Assembly (NCBI GenBank): GCA_951217055.1
Contig: OX578280.1
Location: 7,605,271 to 7,669,270, forward strand
Length of the DNA: 64,000 nucleotides
From: Gerris lacustris
Taxonomy: Eukaryota > Arthropoda > Insecta > Hemiptera > Gerridae
Reading direction: 5' to 3'
Shown here: in pieces, positions 36,001-40,620 of the stretch
How the letters are laid out: each line of letters opens with the position of its first letter
How positions within the stretch are numbered: the stretch's first letter is position 1
The notes under the pieces: model-generated
Seen by the model: only the letters and a program-made list of their open reading frames with translations
Databases searched by the model: none
Told to the model about the DNA's origin: nothing
Translations under genes and position numbers: made by a program

Positions 36001-37800
36001 AATGTCTGAATGCTTTGAATTTGGGTGCAACCATAGAGCCTTAAAAGATAAATGTCACTTTTACCGCAATACTAATCCATTTTCTGTGTGGCGTAACATC
36101 TGTAGGTAAGTTCTTTTATATCTAATTTGAGTTATTTGTAAGAATTATTTGTTTTATCATCCATAATGTATAAATTTATTGGCTTAATAATGATGTTACT
36201 GATATATTATTAGGTTAAAAAAGCTTTTATAGAATAAAAAGAGGAAACACTATGAAATGCTTGCAGAACACTAGTAAACAATAGTTTGTTATGAGCCAGT
36301 AAAAGATAACCTGACAAAAAATCATGGAGGGTGCATGACGTCACAGCAACCTTCGTCACTTTACGTAACCTCACTGACGCGACGTATAGAGAGTTAAACA
36401 ATGTCTACTGAAGCAGTACCTCTTAAATGAACAAAAAATTTAGTCCAAAACAGGACATTGAAATGGAGGTAGGGGTGCATAGCTACTGTAGCCCCCAGGG
36501 GAAAGGGGAGATCTAGCTGTCATATTTCAGATGGATCAACCACTTACATCACTTTAATGTTTGTGAACAGCACCAGATATGTCGGATCTTGCTTCCAGTG
36601 GAAGATACAAATACTTTAAACCTCTGACCAAGTTTATATTAAAAGCCATTATATTAGAACATTAATTAAATTTGTAGTTATCTCGTTTTTTTTTTATAGA
36701 TACCATAATGTATGTAATTATTAATTAAGGCTTTCAATTTATACACAAAACTGTGATTAGTTTTGATAGTAAGGGGAGGTTAATGAAAGCTAACTAAGCT
36801 GAGGCTAAACGCCTTAAAAATACCAGAGAGAAGATATTCTTTAAAATGTATAATAGAGAGCTATACCAACGTCAAGAGGATCCGTGCATGGAGATCTCTA
36901 CTGTATGTAGATATCACTAAACAATAAAACCATAAATCGTTAGTGATAACAATTTCTTCACTTATCAGTTGTATGCAATCTAATCAATTAAAAGTATTCA
37001 TTTTGTTGTTTATTATTTATTCATTTTATTAATATTATGATCATTTCATGAATTTGCTCAGAACAAATTGTTTTAGACTTTATATTCCATACTTATTATT
37101 TAAAATGACAAGATATCATTTACTCTGGGCTTTAACAACGTGATTTAGTCTATAAGAATATATCTTAAAATATAACTCAGAACAATTAAGATTAAAGAGT
37201 AAATAAAAACGTTTTGACTATTTTAACCTTGAGAAAGAGTAAAATGGAAAGGTTTCCATTGGTCAATTAACTAATAACCGACATTAATCGTTTCCTATGA
37301 AAGACAAAGAAAATACAATATATCTTTACGTGATTTCGGCAATGCAAATTATAAAGAAAACCTTCAAGTTGAATATTGCATCAACAGGTGTGATTCTGTT
37401 AAATTAAAATTGATAAAGTTATGATAATTAAAATTAAAATGTGTAAAGAAGAAGAAATACTGACATCATCTATAGGACAACTCGTAATATTATCAGTCTT
37501 GGTCAAATCTTTTAAAGTCTTTACTCTTTGTGCGATTGGGGTTTCTGATGACAGTTCCTTCTCTAATTCAGAAGAAAGAACGAAGTCCTCCTGTCTCCTC
37601 AGAGAGCCTATAAAAAAATGTCAAAAACGTAAAATTAGAAAAGTTCACCCATTTGTACCAGGCTGAAAACTCGAATAGGTACGTTTCAACTTAAATCGTA
37701 ATATTTGAGATTTGTCATTTTACTAACCGGGAGTGTTTTTGTACAGTGAGAAGAATTTTTTCATCATTTTATCAAATGTTTTATTATCTTTTGCACTCAT
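1..37800 (-). CDS. Tsc2: Tsc2 (tuberin), N-terminal and central part, 20-21 exons, 3' end outside window
   Basis: Tuberin is the large subunit of the TSC1-TSC2 complex, a cytosolic and lysosomal GAP for Rheb that restrains TORC1. Twenty minus-strand exons from 37800 down to 154 join in phase into about 1035 residues that follow vertebrate TSC2 in order: FFKVIK, a TLCRT motif, [40 protein letters not shown] and TWLVGNK. This is the helical repeat region that binds TSC1 and scaffolds the complex. The Rap/Ran-GAP domain would lie beyond the left edge; vertebrate TSC2 is about 1800 residues. Introns run from under 250 bp to 4.3 kb and are full of mobile elements, yet no exon is broken. A basic RKRSSS motif matches the Akt-site region of human TSC2. 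The family call is very secure; exact ends of a few exons are inferred from splice consensus and phase. Confidence 0.96.
154..308 (-). CDS. Tsc2: Tsc2 exon 20
   Basis: Residues 984-1035: [17 protein letters not shown], then a cysteine-rich tail [15 protein letters not shown]. The first part matches human KTWLVGNKLVTVTTS. Vertebrates lack the Cys cluster at this point. Donor GTACAT. Confidence 0.92.
391..600 (+). repeat. Dispersed repeat fragment (GCCAATTAGTGTGGCACATA family)
   Basis: Shares the start GCCAATTAGTGTGGCACATA and the following 150 bp with 6490-6670 and, in reverse, with 18080-17900 and 34690-34500. A longer shared body lies in the two larger copies. Class unknown. Confidence 0.65.
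781..1059. mobile_element. hAT-type MITE
   Basis: Termini CAGTGGCGTAGCTAGG and GAGTTACGCCACTG are inverted. Flanks AAGTTGTT (773-780) and AAGTCATT (1060-1067) look like a worn 8-bp duplication. The inside has C- and G-runs and a 30-bp tandem repeat. Related termini occur at 33512-35019. Confidence 0.8.
1060..1535. other. Tsc2 intron, nothing recognised
   Basis: AT-rich intron sequence with A- and T-runs. The overlapping frames here have no homology that I recognise. Confidence 0.5.
1536..1687 (-). CDS. Tsc2: Tsc2 exon 19
   Basis: Residues 934-983: a basic [10 protein letters not shown] start, then [20 protein letters not shown] and VSPITK. It matches human [20 protein letters not shown] and AVPKR. 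Confidence 0.94.
1688..2590. other. Tsc2 intron, nothing recognised
   Basis: AT-rich sequence without clear repeats or coding signal. Confidence 0.5.
2591..2840. mobile_element. Harbinger-like MITE
   Basis: Imperfect 24-bp terminal inverted repeats (GGCCAGGCGAACACTGGAGA versus GGCCAGGCGCACACTGGAGA) flanked by TTA, the target size of the PIF/Harbinger superfamily. No coding capacity. Confidence 0.75.
2841..3690. other. Tsc2 intron, minor repeats only
   Basis: A small run of TTTCAGCTAAGGC duplications lies at about 3260-3305. Otherwise nothing is recognised. Confidence 0.5.
3693..4072 (+). repeat. Minisatellite, about 38-bp unit
   Basis: About ten tandem units built on AATTAAGGCACAAGAACACC followed by TTCTTTGTTTTCTCTTT. 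Units near 3700-3780 are almost identical and later ones drift. It ends about 55 bp from the exon 18 donor. Confidence 0.9.
4127..4237 (-). CDS. Tsc2: Tsc2 exon 18, with Akt-site region
   Basis: Residues 897-933, a hydrophilic segment ending [12 protein letters not shown]. It matches the human RCRSISVSEHVV segment, where Ser939 is an Akt target. Both GTTAAG (used here) and GTTGTT three bases earlier keep the frame, so the last residue is uncertain. Confidence 0.82.
4358..4554 (-). CDS. Tsc2: Tsc2 exon 17
   Basis: Residues 831-896: [51 protein letters not shown]. This is the strongly conserved centre of tuberin (human EQYASVFAISLPYTN). Donor GTGAGT, phase 0. Confidence 0.97.
5194..5355 (-). 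CDS. Tsc2: Tsc2 exon 16
   Basis: Residues 777-830: [39 protein letters not shown]. It matches human [20 protein letters not shown] and HISATASMAVPLLEFLST. Donor GTAAGT. Confidence 0.97.
5460..5850 (+). mobile_element. Probable tRNA-derived SINE, interrupted by a hAT MITE
   Basis: GTAGTTCAGAGGTCTCTGG resembles an A box with tRNA head, and GGCTTAATTCTCAATCC a worn B box. A body follows (GCTGGGTGTTCACTCAGC). The hAT MITE at 5705-5826 has inserted at CTCTAAGG. Boundaries are uncertain. Confidence 0.5.
5705..5826. mobile_element. hAT-type MITE, 122 bp, perfect 8-bp target duplication
   Basis: Termini CAGTGGTTCTTAACC and GGTTAAGAACCACTG. CTCTAAGG is present on both sides (5697-5704, 5827-5834). 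Confidence 0.92.
6130..6990 (+). repeat. Dispersed repeat, larger copy of the GCCAATTAGTGTGGCACATA family
   Basis: Resembles 17620-18110 (reverse) over its length, including GGGACCAACAATGAGCTAAT-type text and the phrase TTAAAGAGCGCAGACGGTTC. The start (CTCACCAAATAGGTGATGAT) recurs at 58310-58370. The in-frame stretch at 6727-6966 is repeat-derived, not a gene. Confidence 0.7.
7433..7601 (-). CDS. Tsc2: Tsc2 exon 15
   Basis: Residues 721-776: [38 protein letters not shown]. It matches human [20 protein letters not shown] and KQREMVYCLEQG. Confidence 0.95.
7716..7887. mobile_element. Harbinger-like MITE
   Basis: Termini match GGGGATACACTTGAGCAT and ATGCTCAAGTGTACCCCC, and TTA flanks both sides. 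Inside are repeated GCATGCTCATTCGGGGCGAA-type units. Confidence 0.8.
8090..8830 (+). pseudogene. Decayed LINE reverse transcriptase C-terminal region
   Basis: Conceptual translation, with in-frame stops, reads [51 protein letters not shown] and [16 protein letters not shown]. This is the familiar C-terminal tail of non-LTR retrotransposon ORF2. At least four stops show that it is dead. The clade cannot be assigned. Confidence 0.8.
8885..9480 (+). repeat. Retroelement-like repeat with worn hammerhead-like motif
   Basis: The first half is rich in GGTGGCGCCACCCGG repeats. The second half (about 9215-9340) is related to 13255-13360 and to the reverse of 16750-16860, sharing ATGCTTCCAGTAGTGGA. 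Open frames here change between copies and are not genes. Confidence 0.55.
9506..9624 (-). CDS. Tsc2: Tsc2 exon 14
   Basis: Residues 681-720: [20 protein letters not shown], then [10 protein letters not shown]. It matches human DWKVLKLVLGRLPESLRYK and VDQLCSALCSM. Confidence 0.95.
10633..11512. mobile_element. hAT-type element, 880 bp, perfect 8-bp target duplication
   Basis: Termini CAGCGTTTCTCAACCTTT and AAGGTTGAGAATCACTG. GTCTATAC lies on both sides (10625-10632, 11513-11520). No transposase remains. Confidence 0.92.
11627..11816 (-). CDS. Tsc2: Tsc2 exon 13
   Basis: Residues 618-680: [17 protein letters not shown], followed by a variable linker and [12 protein letters not shown]. It matches human [20 protein letters not shown] and LLQCLKQE. 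Donor in phase 1. Confidence 0.93.
12014..12440. mobile_element. Probable MITE with TTTCCATG ends
   Basis: Ends CTGCGTTTCCATGAG and CTTATGGAAACATAA are inverted. The inside repeats AAAACTGTTTTCAAAA-type units. Target duplication is TA or TTA, not certain. Confidence 0.55.
12450..13250. other. Tsc2 intron, nothing recognised
   Basis: AT-rich intron. A small frame at 12862-13083 (minus) has no recognisable domain. Confidence 0.45.
13255..13360 (+). repeat. Repeat with hammerhead-like core
   Basis: 13280-13311 reads CTGAAGA, then a 7-bp stem (TGCTTCC / GGAAGCA) with a 7-nt loop, then AAAACG. The layout is hammerhead core, stem II, GAAAC-like box. Copies at 9260 and 16790 (reverse). Confidence 0.5.
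13460..14040 (+). mobile_element. Non-autonomous element, copy 1 of pair with 32140-32745
   Basis: About 550 bp shared with 32140-32745. It includes an imperfect palindrome (GGAATTCCTCTTTT ... AAAAGAGGAATTC, 13566-13624) and a broken reading frame that in copy 2 begins [16 protein letters not shown]. That peptide resembles the N-terminus of the Crypton-like tyrosine recombinase proteins common in insects; this is from memory and uncertain. Confidence 0.6.
14143..15680. mobile_element. 1.5-kb nested foldback flanked by a 14-bp target duplication
   Basis: ACTTTGATATACAC occurs at 14129-14142 and 15681-15694. Outer arms (about 14150-14335 and 15443-15640) are inverted copies carrying GACCGGATAGG and GAAACGTCGCCACAAT. 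Inside, a second inverted pair (14338-14400 / 14500-14550, GTGATTACTCCAAGTTTAAG) and a third foldback (14618-15446) are nested. The duplication length suggests retroposition or a Penelope-like origin, not a cut-and-paste element. Confidence 0.75.
14618..15446. mobile_element. Foldback element with TA target and long inverted arms
   Basis: Ends CAGGGTGGTCGAAAAGTC and CTTTTGGACCATCCTG next to TA. The arms contain inverted copies of AATGAAACTTAGGGAATC and CACTTTGCCCCCAAT-type text. Runs of C and G lie near both ends. A relative lies at 59375-59835. Confidence 0.7.
15699..15830 (-). CDS. Tsc2: Tsc2 exon 12
   Basis: Residues 574-617, ending [19 protein letters not shown] and IRLM. It matches human [23 protein letters not shown]. 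Only GTGAG separates the exon from the 14-bp target duplication of a 1.5-kb foldback insertion (14143-15680). Confidence 0.92.
15840..16565. other. Tsc2 intron, nothing recognised
   Basis: No repeat boundary or coding signal seen. Confidence 0.45.
16571..16660 (-). CDS. Tsc2: Tsc2 exon 11
   Basis: A short 90-nt exon, residues 544-573: [27 protein letters not shown]. Splice sites are CAG and GTAAGT. It corresponds to the human DVKTAVLGLLVILQTKLY region. The match alone is modest, but phase and position support it. Confidence 0.85.
16703..17026 (-). mobile_element. Small retroposed element with hammerhead-like motif, 15-bp target duplication
   Basis: ATTTTATAAGGAAAC flanks the 324-bp unit perfectly (16688-16702, 17027-17041). 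On the minus strand 16822-16791 reads CTGAAGGATGCTTCC, a short loop, GGAAGC and AAAAC: the same core and stem II as 13280-13311 with one extra G. Size, duplication and motif fit an animal retrozyme or a Penelope-type terminal repeat. Confidence 0.6.
17098..17263 (-). CDS. Tsc2: Tsc2 exon 10
   Basis: Residues 488-543: [38 protein letters not shown], and MDIMEQ before the GTAATT donor. It matches human HQVRKLATQLLVDLAEG and LLDIIEKV. Confidence 0.95.
17620..18110 (-). repeat. Dispersed repeat, reverse copy of the 6130-6990 family
   Basis: Reads back as CCAATTGGTGTGGCACATAG, then the TTAAAGAGCGCAGACAGTTC and TGTTTGTGTGCATGTGGAAA segments found at 6490-6760. Confidence 0.7.
18120..19551 (-). pseudogene. 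5'-truncated, frameshifted LINE reverse transcriptase
   Basis: The minus strand 19551-19255 encodes [13 protein letters not shown] and [10 protein letters not shown]. After a frameshift, 19288-18491 encodes [67 protein letters not shown] and [10 protein letters not shown]. The catalytic box reads FVDD in place of the usual FADD. A 3' UTR and a TATTTATTTATT tail follow to about 18120. Non-LTR class is certain, clade not. It sits inside the piggyBac-like element. Confidence 0.85.
19726..19782. repeat. Perfect 24-bp hairpin
   Basis: Arms 19726-19749 and 19759-19782 (AGCCCTCCCTAAAAGTTAGA and four more bases) pair perfectly around a 9-nt loop, with weaker pairing beyond. Confidence 0.85.
20253..20425 (-). 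CDS. Tsc2: Tsc2 exon 9
   Basis: Residues 431-487: [30 protein letters not shown] and [10 protein letters not shown]. It matches human WIQNLQALMERFFRSE and VRIKVLDVLS. Short AAT/poly-A microsatellites flank both sides. Confidence 0.95.
20590..21230 (-). repeat. ACTTTCTCATAT repeat, copy 1 (reverse)
   Basis: Full-length copy. On the minus strand it starts TACTTTCTCATATAAAGAGA and ends TATATGAGAAAGTTTGTCTG and CGGTCCGA plus an A/T run. It contains a CGACAGA microsatellite (21069-21110) and a tRNA T-arm-like CGGGTTCGATTCCCCG. Other copies: 39968-40620, 43380-43960, 52840-53095, 63198-63805. Confidence 0.8.
21250..21490. other. Tsc2 intron, nothing recognised
   Basis: No repeat or coding signal seen apart from short local palindromes such as CACTCATGAGTGAAG. 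Confidence 0.45.
21494..22292 (-). repeat. Tandem duplication of the exon 8 splice-donor region (about 65-bp unit), split by a hAT element
   Basis: The 65 bp next to exon 8 (22225-22292) recur at 21534-21606 and partly at 21494-21540: CCAAGTGTTAGTTTAAGAAT and CACTTACAGG. The unit carries a GTAAGTG donor in at least two of the three copies. Confidence 0.8.
21607..22224. mobile_element. hAT-type element, 618 bp
   Basis: Termini CAGTGCTCGATTTA and AAATCGAGCACTG. Flanks CTTAAAGG and CTTACAGG differ at one base of eight. Non-coding. Confidence 0.85.
22293..22459 (-). CDS. Tsc2: Tsc2 exon 8
   Basis: Residues 375-430, ending [12 protein letters not shown] before a GTAAGTG donor (human FELVERCADQRPES). 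The donor and the following 65 bp of intron are repeated in tandem further along the intron (see findings). Confidence 0.93.
22640..23095. other. Tsc2 intron, nothing recognised
   Basis: AT-rich, without repeats that I can delimit. Confidence 0.45.
23102..24036. mobile_element. Element with about 90-bp terminal inverted repeats and an internal duplication
   Basis: GTGGTTCACTATACTCTCCC and CCCGATACT at the left match the reverse of CGGGGGAGAGAATAATGAAC at the right. GTAAG...GGTAG-type ends lie at 23102 and 24036. Two 150-bp direct repeats (23218-23350, 23440-23590) share GACTGCTGGATC and GTGAGATGTGGGGCATGTAG. Target duplication not evident. Confidence 0.6.
24478..24619 (-). CDS. Tsc2: Tsc2 exon 7
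   Basis: Residues 328-374: [20 protein letters not shown], then [19 protein letters not shown]. It matches human VVSYEIVLSITRLIKKY and AWDILLNIIERLLQQL. The donor GTTGGT gives phase 1. Confidence 0.94.
24687..25088. mobile_element. 402-bp near-perfect hairpin element with 8-bp target duplication
   Basis: CTTTAACA flanks both sides (24679-24686, 25089-25096). Arms of about 190 bp beginning GGTCATGGACACCTTAGCGT are almost identical inverted copies around a loop of about 24 nt at 24879-24902. The ends GGTCATGG do not match hAT ends, so the superfamily is open. No coding capacity. Confidence 0.9.
25100..25525. other. Tsc2 intron, nothing recognised
   Basis: AT-rich, no repeat or coding signal seen. 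Confidence 0.45.
25661..26570 (+). mobile_element. hAT element with dead transposase, inserted at the centre of a palindrome
   Basis: Termini CAGGGGTGTACAACC and GGTTGTGCACTCCTG (13 of 15 match). Flanks GACTAAAC and GACTAAAT. Inside are the remains of a transposase of the type seen in GTF2IRD2-like and other hAT-derived proteins. Confidence 0.9.
25744..26273 (+). pseudogene. hAT transposase C-terminal remnant
   Basis: 25744-26064 encodes [29 protein letters not shown] and [18 protein letters not shown]. After a break, 26085-26273 encodes [35 protein letters not shown] and [10 protein letters not shown]. This is the hAT C-terminal dimerisation region; the DDE catalytic part is deleted. At least one frameshift or stop separates the halves. 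Confidence 0.85.
26612..26639. repeat. Perfect 13-bp palindrome arms
   Basis: GGAGGCAGCCAGT, GG, ACTGGCTGCCTCC. It lies 40 bp right of the hAT element. Confidence 0.85.
27043..27243 (-). CDS. Tsc2: Tsc2 exon 6
   Basis: Residues 261-327: [31 protein letters not shown] and [13 protein letters not shown] text. This is the most conserved stretch in the window and nearly identical in pattern to human [16 protein letters not shown]. Both ends are in phase 0. Confidence 0.97.
27321..28194. mobile_element. Long foldback element, TA target, CAGGGTGTGGCAAAAGT ends
   Basis: Both ends read CAGGGTGTGGCAAAAGT inward from TA. Inverted arms continue for roughly 320 bp each (shared ATTTCAAATTGGAACCCC, AAGGCCTTG and GGCGGCCAG). 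Tc1/mariner-type by target and ends. Non-coding; frames within the arms are mirror images. Confidence 0.8.
28550..28790 (-). repeat. Partial copy of the 60211-60671 foldback family
   Basis: Shares GACAGAGCGGGA-, GCCAATGAGAGCT-, GGTCGGGCCAACCAGGCAAA- and TAGTGGAGGAG-type text with 60490-60660 in the opposite direction. Confidence 0.6.
28880..29572 (+). repeat. 77-bp satellite, about 9 units
   Basis: Units starting CTACAACTTTTTCACACTGT repeat exactly every 77 bp (for example 29041, 29118, 29195). Inner units look identical and the first is diverged, the pattern of recent unequal exchange. Confidence 0.95.
29580..30180. other. Tsc2 intron, nothing recognised
   Basis: No repeat or coding signal apart from the Tsc2 exon 5 edge. 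Confidence 0.45.
30183..30357 (-). CDS. Tsc2: Tsc2 exon 5
   Basis: Residues 202-260: [20 protein letters not shown], followed by [18 protein letters not shown] and the donor after SWK. It matches human [21 protein letters not shown]. Confidence 0.96.
30653..30947 (+). repeat. Direct repeats around a hammerhead-like motif
   Basis: CCAAGTATTTGAGTTTGTGA and the next 18 bp occur at about 30655-30692 and 30910-30947. Between them 30812-30840 reads TTGAAGAT, GATCC, AAAGAA, GGATC, GAAAT: a hammerhead-like core with a 5-bp stem II. It could be tandem monomers of a retrozyme or Penelope-type repeat. Confidence 0.5.
31090..31390 (+). repeat. Dispersed repeat related to the 50.1-50.7 kb array
   Basis: CTGTCTGTCTGTCCGTTGGC starts the copy. 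31215-31345 (TTTCAAGATGGAAGCCAATA, GACTAAA, ATGTTATACATC) matches each unit at 50070-50650. Confidence 0.7.
31821..32018 (-). CDS. Tsc2: Tsc2 exon 4
   Basis: Residues 136-201: [19 protein letters not shown], then [15 protein letters not shown]. It corresponds to the human segment VFKALTDNGRHI and LVNLVKFNS in the TSC1-binding half. Donor GTATGT, phase 2. Confidence 0.95.
32140..32745 (+). mobile_element. Non-autonomous element, copy 2 of pair with 13460-14040
   Basis: The better preserved copy. 32417-32540 encodes [40 protein letters not shown] before the frame leaves homology. The downstream part (TTTTACTACCCTCGCTGTCG, CACTCGACGC) is shared with copy 1. It resembles the N-terminus of Crypton-like recombinase proteins (recollection, not checked). 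The catalytic region is absent. Confidence 0.6.
32963..33153 (-). CDS. Tsc2: Tsc2 exon 3
   Basis: Residues 73-135, from [14 protein letters not shown] to [17 protein letters not shown]. The match to human ALFFKVIKDYPSNEDL is unmistakable. A run of T precedes the CAG acceptor; the donor is GTAATG. The 4.3-kb intron upstream holds the minisatellite split by a hAT element. Confidence 0.95.
33512..35019. mobile_element. hAT-type element, 1508 bp, perfect 8-bp target duplication
   Basis: Termini CAGTGGCGTAA and TTACGCCACTG. GCGATGAA flanks both sides (33504-33511, 35020-35027). It contains two adjacent perfect hairpins at 34348-34420 and a reverse copy of the GCCAATTAGTGTGGCACATA repeat (about 34490-34690). 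No transposase. Confidence 0.95.
34348..34420. repeat. Two adjacent perfect hairpins with GGG loops
   Basis: 34348-34371 pairs with 34375-34398 (24 bp, ATAGCCGTCAGGACTCTAGA...). GACGTGACG at 34400-34408 pairs with 34412-34420. Both loops are GGG. Confidence 0.9.
35245..35525 (-). mobile_element. tRNA-derived SINE, second copy (reverse)
   Basis: Minus strand from about 35522: GTGTGGCTGAGAGCCTCTAG resembles the tRNA head of the 54703 SINE, and CGCTTCGGTGGTACAATGTA and GGAACTCTCCACCACGGGGT match its body. It lacks the internal amplified repeats. Confidence 0.7.
35840..36400. mobile_element. Possible P/THAP-type element remnant with inverted arms
   Basis: CACTGGCTCATAACAAA at about 35908 is inverted at about 36286-36302 (TTTGTTATGAGCCAGTA). 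GTGACGTCA occurs near both outer ends. It encloses the THAP-like exon. Ends and target duplication are not defined. Confidence 0.4.
36002..36105 (+). pseudogene. THAP-like zinc-finger exon fragment
   Basis: [35 protein letters not shown], followed by a consensus GTAAGT donor. The C-x4-C spacing, later aromatic residues and Trp fit the first half of a THAP domain as found in P-element transposases. No second exon is recognised. Confidence 0.4.
36430..37460. other. Tsc2 intron 2, nothing recognised
   Basis: AT-rich. No repeat or coding signal that I can support. Confidence 0.5.
37465..37607 (-). CDS. Tsc2: Tsc2 exon 2
   Basis: Acceptor TTTATAG, donor GTCAGT. Residues 25-72 include SSELEKELS, matching the region before the first HEAT-like repeats (human EILRELS). 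The donor GTATTT four bases further on is rejected because it shifts the frame of exon 3. Confidence 0.85.
37728..37800 (-). CDS. Tsc2: Tsc2 exon 1 (start codon)
   Basis: The exon codes for residues 1-24 beginning [13 protein letters not shown] and ends in a GTTAGT donor in phase 1. This ATG was chosen because the peptide leads in phase into exon 2. The N-terminus is short compared with vertebrates. A 5' UTR intron cannot be excluded. Confidence 0.8.
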
Positions 37801-38372
37801 AATTAGAAACCCCTTTAACGAAAAGGCATCATTGAAAACGAAAACATTTTACACAGACCACAGACTGTTTTAAAAAAAACTTTGAACCCTACATTTGAAG
37901 CCTGAGTTATACGTAACCTACCTTTAAACAGCTGATCCCTTCACTCAAAACTGATAACCAACTTAAACTAATTCTAGATCTGCAGATCTTAAATCTATTT
38001 GCATGACATTTTTCTTACAAAATATACAACTTATGAAAAATTCCTTTATTGTTTCTTGATAAAGAATAACTATAATTTTTCGTAGATTTGTTTAAAAAAA
38101 AATTAAGGGGGAGGGGGATTCTTTTTTTAATGACATGGAGCAAAGATGAATTGGTACAAAAACGAAAGCCAAATTTCTTTACATAAATTATATAAATGTT
38201 TAACTTAGAAACTCCCCCTTTCATTTCCCTACAGACACATTTACGTTAAAAATTTCACCTTATTTTTAAGAGATGACTTTTTGGGGCTTCTCTATATTTT
38301 TCCTGTTTGGATTGTAACACATAAAACAATTGCTAATTTTTAAATTTTTGTGTTGGGTATTTTCGGAGATAA

Positions 38373-38556
38373 AACCAGCCATTCACGGTCCAATTTAGAC
38401 GTACGACACTCACTCCAATGAGCCAATGTGGTACGACAGTAGGACTGTGAGTGGGGTGGTTAGCAACACGTACAACAAGGTCAAGTTGGATTCCCCGTAC
38501 ATCCAACAAGCCCCGCCCCGAGCCCTAGGACCAAGTTGGACCGTGAATGGCTGGTT
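38373..38556. mobile_element. MITE with 20-bp perfect inverted ends, TAA flanks
   Basis: AACCAGCCATTCACGGTCCA is inverted at the right end. TAA lies at 38370-38372 and 38557-38559. Harbinger-type by target size. It lies 570 bp upstream of the Tsc2 start. Confidence 0.85.
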
Positions 38557-38655
38557 TAAGGTATATTAGCAGGAAATTGTAAGGGTCCTTGCCAACAGAT
38601 CCTAAAAACTAAATCAATGAACCCATGAATATTTTGAATAATTAATAACATAGTA

Positions 38656-38943
38656 CAGTGGTTCCCAACTGGGTTACGGCAAAAAGTGGTCAATCAGGTC
38701 AAGGGTAAATTGTAAATATTTCTTCAATTGCGGTTAATGTAAGCTTAAATCTTTTATAGTGTAATTTTGTACGCTCATAGATTCATAGTAAAAACTCCTT
38801 ATTTGACAGCTATATTAGCGTTATTCTTACCACCTCTTATCATATAATTTTAAGGAATGTTATGCTATTTACTGTACCGTGGGTCGCGAAATATTTTAAC
38901 AACCAAAAGTGGGTCCCCAGACACAAAAAGTTGGGAACAACTG
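38656..38943. mobile_element. hAT-type MITE
   Basis: Ends CAGTGGTTCCCAACT and AGTTGGGAACAACTG. Flanks ACATAGTA and, after two extra bases, GCATAGTA. Confidence 0.8.
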
Positions 38944-39967
38944 CGGCATAGTAGATTATCTATTAACAAGAGGTGCATTCCCAACCCCATCATAATCCCT
39001 TTTGATGTTGAAAGGTTCCCACGTTTCAATTTTTAGAATCAACAGAGATGATTCCTCAGAAATAAATCCTTGGCACATGTGGTACTCATAATGTGGTACT
39101 CATGGTATGTGGTAGCTCATAATGTGGTAGCTCAGGACCACATTATGATGGCACTCAGAAAAAAAACTGTAAACTTAGCTTCGTATAAAATCGGAACTCC
39201 TCGGAAGTATTGCCGAATTAATATAGTCTGATGCTAATATTTGATAAATGACACCTCTCCATATTCATACTGTAACTTTCGTAACTGATAATACATAAAT
39301 GACTTGTCACAAATTTAAATTTTAAGAATCTAGAATATGTCCCAAAACCGAAGCCCCATGGATGTTGGAAGTGCGGACATCGGGTCAGCCATAGGACATC
39401 CAAAAGCAAAAATTCTACCCTCCACAGGATGTGCTAATGGACATAGTGACTGGTCCTGTGGATATCCTAGGGACAAAGTTGTGCTACTTGGGTCTTTTCT
39501 TAATAGAGCTGAAGGGCCCTATTTTTCTTCCATTTAATTGGCATTAGCCTGCTAGTATTCATCCTCATATAGCAAAATGAAACTATACTAATTTTCACAC
39601 AAAATTTTAGAAAGGAAGAAGACAGGTTATAATATCTTGTTACCAGGAAAAGAAGCCTGGGTATCAATCACCCAGCTTAAACCAGCAGGGTTTTAGAAAG
39701 AGCTCGAATATTCTTCAGACATAGATATCGTGCCTGCTTGGAAATATAAGGAGGGCGCTTTGAACATCCTCTGTGACTTTATTTTTTGGTTTTCCATGAA
39801 GCTTCTTTTCATTGTTTTTACATAATAAATAATTGCAAATAAATTTTTCAAAAAAGAATAATCTTCCATACCTCCGAAACCGTTACTTTGGGAATTCATA
39901 TTTACTAAGGTTTTTTTTTTTTTTATTTTGGTTCATAATATTATCTCTTTAAATATTTTATACCCTT

Positions 39968-40620
39968 TTTACATTTTTATATAAAGAGGAAGTATTGTGA
40001 TGGAGCAAAAATTCCATTTTGATGGATTTACAGGTCCCCAGAGTTCAAAATAAATTGGTTGTGTATGAAGTCTCATGTAAAAAGGGTTTCGTTGGAATTG
40101 TGAACATAAAATTAGTTATAATAGGGGGGGGGGGATGCAAAATTTTGAGAAAATACCATGAACAATTAATTACTTTCCACAAGTGTTATACATTATAGTA
40201 GATTACATTTGTGTAATCTACTCTTTAATATCTTTCATTTGATTCCCCACTCAAAATTTTAAAAAAAATAATACCTCGAGGCGACATCAAGAAATGAATA
40301 TTAGCTCCCAATTTGAGGGTGGTACCCACAGAATCTCTGAAAAAACGTTTCCTAGGATTATGATTAAAAAATTCAAAAATGTAGTCCATTTAATACCAAA
40401 TCTAACAATATAACCTGTTTACCTGGGAAAAATCTAGTTCCTGAGGGAGGCCGGTTTCGATTCCCCGCTGAGGAGAAGTTATTTTATATGATAAATGTTG
40501 ATAAAATGTTCAATAATAATTAAATGTAGTTAGGAAATCTTGAAAACTAATAAATGGAAAACACTGGGCTAAGTAATTATGAACTTGTATATGAGAAAGT
40601 TTGTCTGAGTTGTCTTGTAT
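39968..40620 (+). repeat. ACTTTCTCATAT repeat, copy 2, with an inserted segment
   Basis: Left part AAAGAGGAAGTATTGTGATG, right part CTGGGAAAAATCTAGTTCCT and CGATTCCCCGC, ending TATATGAGAAAGTTTGTCTG. About 200 bp at 40068-40265 are foreign and match 47518-47722. Confidence 0.7.

Noticed and set aside
39337..39537. 66-codon plus-strand frame in the intergenic region
   Set aside because: No recognisable domain, no splice or homology support. Left as unassigned sequence.
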